Below are positions 47,833 through 56,720 of a DNA stretch of 64,000 bases, piece after piece. The translations under genes were made by a program, and so were the position numbers. Each line of letters opens with the position of its first letter. Positions within the stretch are counted from its first letter, which is position 1. The notes below the pieces were generated by a model. The model was not told the origin of the DNA, ran no database searches, and worked only from the letters and a program-made list of their open reading frames with translations. Source of the DNA: Chaetomium olivaceum (taxonomy: Eukaryota; Ascomycota; Sordariomycetes; Sordariales; Chaetomiaceae); the NCBI GenBank assembly GCA_039881045.1, contig JAYWVB010000061.1, positions 98,761-162,760 on the forward strand, in the 5' to 3' direction.

Positions 47833-48763
47833 ATGTCAACTATCACAACGTTGTCGAGCTTGACAGTGCCTCGAACACTGATAACCCCATTCGTTCCGCC
47901 GCCGAGCTGCACGGATCAGTTCATTACGACGAGCTACACAGCCCATTCCAGCGTTATCACTGTCCTCGCTTCCGGTCCCGCCGACCCCCGGTTTGCCGCC
48001 TGCCAGCCTTCCGGATGGGACGCAGGCCCAACAAGTTTCCAATTCAGCCCAGCTGTTTGCCCGAGTGGGTGGGGCGCTTATCGTCTGGGCTTCACAAAAT
48101 CTTTAGACGACCTCCACAGGAATTACCTGACTTTCACCACACCACGGCATACTGTTGCTCGAGGTCGGTTTTCTATCGTGCCCTCCTGGAATTTTATTAG
48201 GGCTCCAAGTCTTGGATGATTAACTCAAACTTTTTCGTATCAGCGGCTTCAGTTTCGACGGCCTCGCCCAGCCCCAGATCCAAGGCATCTCGGCCGAGGC
48301 ATGCTTTCAGAACTGCGGCACCGAACGCTACGGGCCTTCTACCGGTATGCGTGTGCATAACGCGTGGCATATCTCGTGGGCATCCTCGGATTTGGCCTCT
48401 CTGACCCCCACCCCGCCGGCCGCCCCGTGCCCCATTCCCAACGTGGTGATATCTTTCTGGATGCCCGGTGCCACCGTCGACCCGGAGTTGTCCGGCGAAT
48501 GCAACCACTACGATGGCGGGGGGGGATGGAGTGCGTCTACCGCGCGAGAGTTCTGGTTTGTGGTTGTCGGATTGCCCCTGATTTGTGTAGTTTTGATAGC
48601 GTGGGTAACTGGGTGTTGCTGTTATCGACGCGCCCGCCGCCGTAGGGACGAGCTGGAAAGGGCGGCGGCTTTAGAGTTGGCCAGCACTGGGGCACCCATA
48701 TCCGCAGGGGATCGGGAGAGTAGATTACCAGCCGCGGGATCCGAGCAACCAAAGCCAATGTAA
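47833..48763 (+). CDS. Cys-rich type I membrane protein
   Basis: About 283 residues. Exon 1 is 47833-48163 and exon 2 is 48244-48763 (intron GTCGGT...TATCAG, 80 bp). The ectodomain has CTDQF, CQPSGWDAGPTSF, CPSGWGAYRLG, AYCCSSGFSFDG and CFQNCGTERYG, a pattern I know from abundant Sordariomycete surface proteins of unknown role. One transmembrane helix (FWFVVVGLPLICVVLIAWV) is followed by CCCYRRARRRR, a palmitoylation-like Cys cluster with a basic stop, and a short cytoplasmic tail. Exon 1 is one base short near 48140 (a CACCACACCACG stretch); correcting it gives 284 codons with stop. No clear signal peptide follows the chosen ATG, so the true start may be in an upstream exon. Confidence 0.65.
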
Positions 48764-49636
48764 TAGCGTCCTGATGTCGTTGCTCGCGTAAACAACTTGG
48801 TTCTGTGAGGCGGGCTTAGCCACTAATATGTAACGAATGCAAGTATCGGACTGTTGGTAATGCCACAATAGGGTGAAACGAAGGTGCCCATGGAGCTCGC
48901 GCGTAGGGGGCGCCATTGCGTGACGTAAGCTGGCGAGAGACATGAGTTGGTGGTCTACGCTGCCGAAGGGTAGTAGGATGAGTAATGTGTATGAGGAGAC
49001 GACCAGAAGATCGGACTGGAGAATAGTGATATATGAGACGCTGTCGTATATCGTGATGTTGGGCGGTGTCTCAACCGTTGACTCTCACTCGGCCCTACCG
49101 CTTATCACCGATGATTTAATCATAAGTTTGACTGCAAAAACGGAACACCTAGCCATTCCCAGCGGCAAAGACGGTATCCGAGCGCACAGCGTGGACGTAC
49201 ATTATACTTGTATATTTTGGCAGTCCATGTACGTAAGCCACTCGCCAAGTACGAAGGCGCCAAGGCGCCAGAACAGATCTCGGGAATCCGAACTGATTCC
49301 GAATCTGCAAGCCAGACCTGGTAAACATAAGACAACACAGTCGAATCGGGCAGTGTTTGTTTGTCTCCCGGCCTCGCCCACTCCTGCCATCCAAATCGAG
49401 AGTCAGTCGTACTTGCACGGAACTGGGTGCTTCGTCCGGTTTATCTCCGCGAGACAAGGAAACTTGGTGTTTTCGTTCCTATTGAACGCTACGTCGCGTC
49501 AGTGTCACTTGGTTCCTCCGCGAGACGAGGAAAACTGCCCGCGTCACTTGGTCCCTCCGCAGGACGACAAGGACTCAATGACTATTTTAACGCTGCTCGC
49601 ATCCCTCATAAAACAAGACACCGCAACACCGCCGTC
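48764..49636 (+). pseudogene. decayed copy of the 53.9-kb orphan gene, and upstream flank
   Basis: At about 49105-49215 the + strand encodes ITDDLIISLTAKTE...GKDGIRA...IFWQ. It aligns with ANDLIISLAAKMK...GGDGVRERTIFWQ of the orphan protein at 53.9 kb. The match fades and frames shift on both sides. The last part (49440-49575) has three imperfect CTCCGCGAGACGAGGAAA-like repeats just before the MpaB-like gene. Confidence 0.5.
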
Positions 49637-50954
49637 ATGAACTCCATTGAGGGCTACATCGTGTCTGCCTTGGCGGCATATGTCCTGCTCTGCGCCCTCT
49701 TACGATACCGTCAGATGCATAAGATGGAGGCGAGATTCCAGACCTCCCCGGGGGACATGACCCTACTGCAGGCGTACGAGATCCAGAAGTGGCTTGGCGA
49801 GCAGGAATTCCCTGCTACCTTCTCTGCGTCTCTCTTCTTTGCCCTCTTCAAGGTCGGTCTTCGTCTCCCCGCGGACCGAAGGCCGCCTCAGCTGACCAAG
49901 GCAGACCTACGGCGTCCCGTCCATCTCCCAGCTCCTCGTGGCGACTGGCCAGATCTCCGACACGGCAACCCCCGTCTGGAGACAACCTCGAAGCGCGCGG
50001 CCGACACGGGCGTGCTGCTGACCAACATGGTCATCGGCCGGCCCGGCTCCCAACGGGCCATCCAGGCCGCCGCACGCACCAAGTTCCTCCACGCCGCATA
50101 CCGAAAGCGCAGACAGATCTCCGACGAGGACATGCTCTACACCCTGAGCCTGTTCGTGCTGGAGCCTATGCGATGGGTGGCTCGGTACGAGTGGCGCCGC
50201 CTAACGGATCTGGAGCGCTGTGCTATGGCGACGTTCTGGAAAGCCCTCGGCGACGACCTCGACATCCCCTACGACCGCCTGCCCTCCTCGCGGGTGGGGT
50301 GGGCCGACGCGCTGCACTGGCTGCGCGAGCTGGACGATTGGAGCCGCGCGTACGCCCATGACCATGTGAAAGCGGACAGGAACAATGCCATCCTCGCCGG
50401 GGCCACCATGGAGATGGTGTTGCACGGATGGCCCAAGGCGGTCAGGCCGGCCGGCCAGAGCGTCGTCTCTGTCATCCTAGGGTCGGATGTCCGCGACGCG
50501 ATGGGGTAAGGTCGCCCACATCCGTTCTTTACCGAGACGACCAAGCTGACGTGAAAGGTTCCCCTGCCCGTCTCCCTACCATGAGGCTGCGGTCCACGCC
50601 GCGATTGCAATCCGCAAGTTTGTCATCCGTCATCTCTGCCTCCCACGCCCGTACTTTTTACGGCGTCGGCACTTGGTCGACCACCCCGACCCGCAGACGG
50701 GCCGCTACCATGTGGCCCGATGGCGAGTGCACCCGTGGTATGCCCGACCCTCCTTCGGAAGCGTCTGGGGAATCCGCGGCTGGCTTCGCTGGATGCGCGG
50801 TGGCCAGATTGAGAATAAATTCCTACCCGCCGGATACGAGATCCGCGAGGTGGGACCACAGCGGTTCGCGGGAGAGGGCGGGGAGGATATGGACAAGATC
50901 GAGGAAATGTTGAGGGGTACAAACAGGGAAGTGTGCCCGTTCGCATCACTCTAG
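49637..50954 (+). CDS. MpaB/rubber-oxygenase-like protein (DUF2236)
   Basis: Member of the ER-bound oxygenase MpaB / latex-clearing-protein-like family. Fungal MpaB cleaves a farnesyl side chain in mycophenolic acid synthesis; other members act on unknown lipids. Exons: 49637-49852, 49905-50505 and 50558-50954. The N-terminus has a membrane segment (GYIVSALAAYVLLCALLRY). Family features are TYGVPSISQLL, DTGVLLTNMVIGRPGS, FLHAAYRKRRQISDEDMLYT, the R(Y)EWRRLTDLERCAMATFWK region with candidate haem ligands, and YDRLPSSRVGWADALHWLREL. A C5 run (49969-49973) needs one more C to join TATP to RLETTSKRAADT; corrected, the phases close. There are no other biosynthetic genes around it, and it lies at the start of the repeat-rich island. 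Confidence 0.82.
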
Positions 50955-51654
50955 GGTAGCAGTTCAAATACGCGCGCTCGCTGAGTTGCAAGATCATTCC
51001 CTATCCGTAGGCATTGATGGTGACCTGCTTCGGCATTGACCTCTGAACGGTAACCCGACCTCCCTCCAGACCCTAAACTTGGCCAGTCTCTAGAGCCGCC
51101 GAGCTTCTCATGACGAATTTCTATCTCATATGTCAATTTTTGTGACTTTCTTTGCCTCCGGGTTATCCGTGACGATTCTGTCTTGTGTCCATTCTTTTTA
51201 TCCCCTACCCAGCTGACAGACTGACAACAGTCCGGGCCTCCACGCCACTACCCCCGACCGTCTACCCTTCGCCAAGTATCTCGTCCGTGATTGCCATGGC
51301 TACGTCGCCACCGCGCGTTGATGCTGCCGAGGTCCCGGCGCGGTTCCGTAAGAGCCGGCCGTGGATGATTGGTATCCTTTCGAAACCCAAGACTACCTAG
51401 GTTGCGTCCATCATCCCTCATTCGCTCACGAGACCAATAGAATGAAATATTTGAGGCAGTATCGCCATGTTGAACACGTTTGACCATCCAAGAGCCCGAT
51501 ATGATCTAGAGTCTGAAGATACACGGTGGTTTAGCCAGTGCAAGATCTTGAAGCGGACGCCAGATATCCCTCGCCGACGGTTTAGGAATATTTCCTTGCC
51601 CGCCTATTCCCGATCACGAGGAGGTCTACGGAGCTGGGGTATTGGCCAACTGCC
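50955..51654. other. intergenic, no gene seen
   Basis: Left flank of the sialidase relic. A short frame at 51298-51400 (MATSPPRVDAAEVPARF) has no recognisable features. Confidence 0.45.
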
Positions 51655-51821
51655 TTGAGGGTGAGGCTTTTTTCTAACAAGGGTGAGTATTCAAGTATGA
51701 CCAAAACGACCGACTTCGAGATAGCGGCACTGGTCGAGCGAGAAGATAGGGGAGACGAGGAGCATCGGTGTATTACTTGGTGGTGGTTGGCTTCAACAAT
51801 GGGAGTAACCTCAATAATGCC
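51655..51821 (+). pseudogene. RIP-like relic of a GH33 sialidase 3' end
   Basis: Encodes GEYSSMTKTTDFEIAALVER...GDEEHRCITWWW, matching GGYSSMTKTADFKIGALVEN...GGEKSYRSITWRR of the sialidase at 41.4-42.6 kb. In a 58-bp gap-free stretch around the YSSMTKT codons I count 11 nucleotide differences. Eight of them read C to T or G to A from the intact gene to the relic. The upstream catalytic domain is gone. The relic ends where the transposon begins. Confidence 0.75.
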
Positions 51822-51823
51822 TA

Positions 51824-51870
51824 ACGTACTTGCATAACGAAGCGCCCACCATAACGAAGCGCCCACTTTT
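51824..51870 (+). repeat. left terminal inverted repeat
   Basis: 47 bp, identical in reverse complement to 53638-53684, with an internal duplicated ATAACGAAGCGCCCAC. Confidence 0.95.
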
Positions 51871-51930
51871 CCCGGACCTCAACCACTTTGTGTAAGTCAA
51901 TTCAGCCACAACAACTCAAATCAATTAAAA

Positions 51931-53586
51931 CTACTCGGAGTCACTGTCTTCAGACATCTCGCAAACTACTTGACATGTCCGCGCATTGTGGCCGGGCTTC
52001 TTGCAGTTGCTGCAGAGCCGAATGCGTGGCCCACCCACTGTTATACAACCACTACTCCCTGACGTTTCCTCGCAGTCCTTATCACCAAGTCCCCGGTCAG
52101 CCATCAAACCCTTTGCCTCTTGTAAACTAAGTGATCCTCCTTCCTGCAGACGCGTTTTCTTTGTCCTACGGCGCTTGCTTAGTCGCTCATTTGCTGTACG
52201 AAGTTCCTGGGCCTCAGCTCGGAGTAACACCATTTCATGTGCCAATTTTGAGATGCTCTTGGCCTGCAAGTCGATGATGTCGAAAATGTGAGTCGGAGAG
52301 CTACCTTGATGGTTCTCGATCTTCCGCTTGAGAGTGATGGAGCTCTTGGTCGCGTCGTACGCATTGGATGGGGTCTTCAGGGCCCAAGTCGAGGCTGTTC
52401 CGGGACGCGAGTTTGGAGGAGATGGGGTAAGTGGCTTAGGGTCGAGGCAAGAAACTACCAATTCAGGGTCAAAAGGAACAAGGCCAGTTGCTCTAAAGCC
52501 CGCTCGTATGTTGTTCGCTGTGATTGAAGCGTGAAATGCCTCGACAAACGCGTCGAAGAAGTCCTCCTTCGTAATGTGGGTGATCTGCATCCGCATCATC
52601 TGCTCAATCCGCTTGCCGTACGAGGCCTTGAGCGGACTAAAACACCCAACATCAAGAGGCTGGAGAAAGTGGGAAGAATGGGGAGGCATGCAAAGTGTAA
52701 CAATGTTGTTGGCCTTGCAGAAATCTTCGAAGTCGACCGAGTGGTGGCTTTCGTGGCCGTCAAGGATGAGCAGTCGATGTACCCCTCTCGTACGGCGTTT
52801 GGTAGCCTCGTCGAAATGTTTTAGCCAATCGAGGCCAATCTCATTTGTTGTCCAGCCATTCTCGCTTGTATGGACTCTCCATTCGGGCTGGAACCGGCTG
52901 TCCTGGTACCAAGGGAGGAGGTGGTTTTTCCCCTTGACGACAAAGTACGGCGGCACGACCCAGCCATCCGCACACACAGCTTGGATCACCGTAACCCACT
53001 CTCGATTGCCAGGCTGCTTTGTGCGAGGCCGTCCACGTCGCTCGGAGCTCGTCACGACCTTTGCACTCGAAAGTATGCCCATCTGGAACCCAGTCTCGTC
53101 GAAGTTGTAGATGTCCCCCTCTTGGATCGCGTATTTATCGATTACGTTGCGTACGAGCCGAAACCACGCGTTTACTACGTCGGGATCTTCGCATTGGGCT
53201 CTCTTGTAATCGATTCGGCGTCGGAAACGCGTCGTAACCTTGGAATGTCGCTTTACGAAACCGTTTGCCCATCGGGGTCCGACGCCCGACGCGCCGCGTG
53301 CGGCCCGAAGGCGATCGGCCATTTCTCGAAGGTCCGAGAGCTGGGGCTGAAATCCTCGCGCATCAAGGTCGAGTACTCTCTCAAGAAGGACTTGCTCTTC
53401 AAAGTCAGTCAGTTTTCGAAGGTTGGCTGGTATTTCGCGTCGTGGTTGCTTTCCGGCGCGTCGGTCGCGGAGCGAGCTTCGTGAGACCTCGTAGATCGCA
53501 GAAGCTTTTCGGACAGAAAGTTTAGGGTCTTTCTTGAGAGCTTCAAGCGCAAGGATCATACGAGTTTCTTTTGGAAGAGATTCCAT
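51931..53586 (-). CDS. pogo-family DDE transposase with zinc knuckle
   Basis: A 551-residue transposase of the pogo/Fot1 type. The N-terminal psq-like and CENP-B helix-turn-helix DNA-binding regions read MESLPKETRMILALEALKKD, SVRKASAIYEVSRSSLRDR and GPRWANGFVKRH. The catalytic triad candidates are Asp in YNFDETGFQMGI, Asp in LLILDGHESHHS and Asp in HFLQPLDVGCFSPLKASYG. A coiled-coil stretch (SISKLAHEMVLLRAEAQEL) precedes a C-terminal CCHC knuckle, CSNCKKPGHNARTC. No frameshift or stop interrupts it. It sits inside perfect terminal repeats, with its start about 50 bp from the right TIR. An intact frame and CCHC suggest it could still be mobile. Confidence 0.93.
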   Translation of the reverse strand: MESLPKETRMILALEALKKDPKLSVRKASAIYEVSRSSLRDRRAGKQPRREIPANLRKLTDFEEQVLLERVLDLDARGFQPQLSDLREMADRLRAARGASGVGPRWANGFVKRHSKVTTRFRRRIDYKRAQCEDPDVVNAWFRLVRNVIDKYAIQEGDIYNFDETGFQMGILSSAKVVTSSERRGRPRTKQPGNREWVTVIQAVCADGWVVPPYFVVKGKNHLLPWYQDSRFQPEWRVHTSENGWTTNEIGLDWLKHFDEATKRRTRGVHRLLILDGHESHHSVDFEDFCKANNIVTLCMPPHSSHFLQPLDVGCFSPLKASYGKRIEQMMRMQITHITKEDFFDAFVEAFHASITANNIRAGFRATGLVPFDPELVVSCLDPKPLTPSPPNSRPGTASTWALKTPSNAYDATKSSITLKRKIENHQGSSPTHIFDIIDLQAKSISKLAHEMVLLRAEAQELRTANERLSKRRRTKKTRLQEGGSLSLQEAKGLMADRGLGDKDCEETSGSSGCITVGGPRIRLCSNCKKPGHNARTCQVVCEMSEDSDSE

Positions 53587-53637
53587 TTTGTTGTGTGGAG
53601 AAAAGTGAGGATAGAGTTGGAAGGTTGTTAGGTGTAA

Positions 53638-53684
53638 AAAAGTGGGCGCTTCGTTATGGTGGGCGCTTCGTTATGCAAGTACGT
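53638..53684 (-). repeat. right terminal inverted repeat
   Basis: 47 bp, the exact partner of 51824-51870, followed by the flanking TA. Confidence 0.95.
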
Positions 53685-53949
53685 TAGCGTAAAACATTAC
53701 TCTATTGTGCGCTTGTGCAAGCAAGGTCCCTTCGATCCCACACACTTAATCGTCTCTGGCAACGCTGATGAAACTTCCTTCCAACCAGCTTACCTACTAC
53801 ATATTCGACGGCAAATCTTTCTTCGACCAAAGCTTCATCGAACTTTTTTCCCCAGCAACGCAGCCAACCTCTCGATCTCTGTCGACACAAGCCCTCCTTT
53901 TCTTTGCTTCAAAGCTCAAATTTCCTTCCTTCTCTTCAAATATTTGACA

Positions 53950-54530
53950 ATGGGCAACGCGAACCACAACGTCGTTTTGCCCCAGCTTCGGCTCCTCGCG
54001 AGGGTTGAAGACCTCACCCCCATCGAATGTACCATCGCCAACGACTTGATAATCAGTTTGGCTGCAAAGATGAAGCGCCCAATCATTCTCATTGGCGGAG
54101 ACGGTGTCCGGGAACGGACCATATTCTGGCAAAACGTGTTCGCCAACTGGGACACCCAGTGCGGCACAACCCCCCCAAAACCAATGCCCACAAGAACCCG
54201 AGATTCTTCTTGGGAAGTTGGGGTAATGAACCAGTACCTTCCCATGAGTCCGAAGAAGACTCGAAAGGCGGCTCTCATGGGCCAATTGCGACAAGCCCCA
54301 CGAGTCCAGTCAGCGGCCGCAGCGAACATCCGAAAGCACCTCGCAAGGCTTACCTGAAACCGTCACCTAACATCGACGCCGATACTGTGTCATTTTTCTG
54401 GGTGGATAGAAATAGGGGCATCGTCAACCAAATCTTCGTTATGTTGAAGCCAGGGTTGACGATCCCAATCGTTAAGGCTCCAGCCATCCGCCACTGGGAC
54501 GCAAAGGAGGCTCATCAAATTGGCACATAA
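53950..54530 (+). CDS. orphan protein of unknown function
   Basis: ATG 53950 begins MGNANHNVVLPQLRLLARVE, then ANDLIISLAAKMKRPIILIG and GGDGVRERTIFWQNVFANWD. One frame continues to a stop at 54357 (136 codons from ATG 53950). In a second frame from about 54180, FFLGSWGNEPVPSHESEEDS through DTVSFFWVDRNRGIVNQIFV continues to 54530. Given the frequent single-base errors in this window, the real product may combine both. The MGN start is compatible with N-myristoylation. I recognise no family. A decayed relative at 49.1 kb shows the gene was duplicated locally. It sits directly right of the transposon. Confidence 0.45.
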
Positions 54531-55560
54531 TTGCATAGGTGTACTAGAGCAAACTCGCCTAGTCTTAGAGAATATGAGTGAGAACGTTAACCGAGGAGAG
54601 AGAGCGACCTGGCGGTAGTAGTAAGAGGAAGGAAGAGATAAACTTTAGCGTAACTTATAGTTGGCGTAATCGCAAATAGGAGTACCGCATCCTAGTAACG
54701 TCTCGAGAGATTGAGACTTACTGTAAGGAACTAAAAGCTTTACTCCGACTATATGCCGACGACCGCGGTTTACGGTTATACTAGAATATCTGTTCTTTTT
54801 CCTCCTTGTTATCTTGTTCATTCTATATGTTGATGCGATTTTCTGTTTCCTTCTTTGCTCTTTGCTTGCTTTTTCTTTTCATAATTTCTTATCCTAACTA
54901 TGCCTTGACAGCTTTATGTATAACCACCGGGGAAGAAGTTACGTGATACGGTCCGAAAATGCTCCCCATAGTTGAAACACAACCAGACAGCTACAGACAG
55001 CAACCTAGAACCGTTGTTTTTAGAACTATCAAACTTCGTGGTAACGTTATTGCTACAACTAGGTTTGTGGCCGTCTACATAGCCCTGCTGCGGTACTCAG
55101 TTTTCTTTGTGATGCAGAACATGCTGTCGCTGCATCCGGAAAAGGGCCGGCTTTCGAGTCTGTCTAGCGGCACGGAATGTTATTTTTCCTTCTGCCATAC
55201 CATTTTACTACACCGGCCCTAAACAGTTGGATTCAACCCGTCATCCTCGGCACCGTGAAGTTCTCTACCAGCCTGGGAGGTATGGTTATCGGCGGCAATA
55301 CGATCACGTCTGTATATGCTGCTCGGATGGGCTTAGACTTGTTAAGAGGCCCCAAATCCGGTTCCTGCCGGCCAAATCCCCCACCCCATGCCGCTCCAGT
55401 CCCCTGATCCCTCTTTTGGGCCTTAATCGAGGTCTACCCATGTTTGGAGGTATTTTGTAGAGTCCAAGAGCCGAGTCAAAGATATTTCCTTCCCCCCACT
55501 TTCCCGCTCATTATTCTGTTAAGTCAGACCCCTCCACTTGGCGCCTACCCCCCTTTTCGC
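54531..55560. other. TpA-rich decayed sequence
   Basis: No coherent gene. 54540-54790 is rich in TA dinucleotides and short stops, as expected for RIP-mutated repeats. Short frames at 54959-55460 have no recognisable domains. Confidence 0.45.
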
Positions 55561-55829
55561 CATCTAAGTCTGGCCGGGAACACGATTGGACTGTTGTGGA
55601 CTGTCCGATCGTGCCGGGTACTGATCTAAATTGTGCGGTGGTTAATGGAACCAATGTGGCGTGCCAGGAGAGAAGAGGTAATCATTATGGATGTATTGTG
55701 CCGCCGAATACCTTTAACACATGTGAAAAATGGTGTTACAACGTACATCACCCATGTATTTACTCTTTGCGTACCTTACATATTTTGTACTACTACAATC
55801 AGGGGCTGGGCCGGAGGCCGAGAGAATAA
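55560..55829 (+). other. short Cys-rich open frame
   Basis: In one frame the sequence reads HDWTVVDCPIVPGTDLNC, VVNGTNVACQERRGNHYGC and NTFNTCEKWCYNVHHPC, giving eight cysteines in about 60 residues and one N-glycosylation site. No signal peptide or start ATG is found in frame, so it may be an exon of a small secreted protein or chance sequence next to the LINE fragment. Confidence 0.25.
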
Positions 55830-56720
55830 CCACGGGGCATCTAATCACTGAGGCCTGCAATAAGGTCTACCGAAGGGTCAACAAGAGGAGGAAAACCCGA
55901 GGCCGGAGGCCCCGTCAGGGCCCGCAGAGCCCCACGCCCACTGAACTAGCCGCTAGTGTAGTGGCCCAGTGGGTTAACTACAAATGGAAGATCGGGGGGA
56001 AGGATAGGGGGTCGAATACCAAGGAGGTGGTCGAACTGGCCTGGCAGGCCCGGTGGGAACAACAGAGAGCTAGTCAACAAAGTACTACTCGACAGAGGGT
56101 ATTAAACAGGAGGATAGCCGACGAAGACCCCCCAGCTCTCTTATTTACCGACAAAGCTCTGATGAGACACGAAGGTCTTACAAAGGCGCAGAGCTCCCTC
56201 CTTTCCCAGGCCCGTATCGGGGATATAGGCCTCCGGGACTACCTGTTCAGGGTGAAAGTCCCGGAGGTCCGTACCCCCTATTGCGAGTGCGGGAGAGGCA
56301 GGGAGACAGTGGAGCACTTGGTGGTTTGGTGCCCCGACCCGCCGTTACAAAGGCCGTGGGACGGCAGAGAGATTCGGTCACATCGGGACCTACAAACCGT
56401 ATTACGGGGAGTAGGTGCCCGGAGCAGAAGATTTGTTAGGAAGGCCCTCGGCTGGCTGATGGACTCTGGCCGGCTACTGGAGTATAGCCTAGCCAGAAGG
56501 CTGGAGCTAGAAACAGTGGATGGGGAGGGCTAGAGGGCACGGAGGCCGGCAAAGGGCCTCCTTTCTTTTGCAGTATGACGGATTCATAGATTGTTGTCTC
56601 AAAGTGGTAGACAGAGGTTTTTATCCGGCCTATACGGTACGGTTCCCTTTGTAAATAGCAGTAGAAGGACCGGCGCGCCCCAGGGCATATCGTTGTAGGA
56701 AATAATAATAATAATATTTT
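55830..56720 (+). mobile_element. 5'-truncated LINE (non-LTR retrotransposon) 3' end
   Basis: An open frame ending at 56533 carries the C-terminal part of a LINE ORF2: TRQRVLNRRIADEDPPALLF, SSLLSQARIGDIGLRDYLFR, then the CCHC-type motif CECGRGRETVEHLVVWCPDP. This pattern is typical of the region after the reverse transcriptase in fungal Tad1/I-like LINEs. No reverse transcriptase is present, so the copy is 5' truncated. The 3' end has a simple (AAT)n tail at about 56700-56715. Confidence 0.75.

Larger units (their letters stand above)
51824..53684 (-). mobile_element. pogo/Fot1-like DNA transposon with 47-bp perfect TIRs
   Basis: An element of 1,861 bp. The terminal inverted repeats 51824-51870 and 53638-53684 are identical over 47 bp and begin ACGTACTTGC. 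Each TIR holds two direct copies of ATAACGAAGCGCCCAC. A TA lies directly outside both ends (51822-51823, 53685-53686), as expected for Tc1/mariner-pogo target duplication. An alternative boundary at the inner TA of ACGTAC is possible. It contains one full-length transposase. Perfect TIRs and an open frame indicate recent arrival. Confidence 0.9.
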
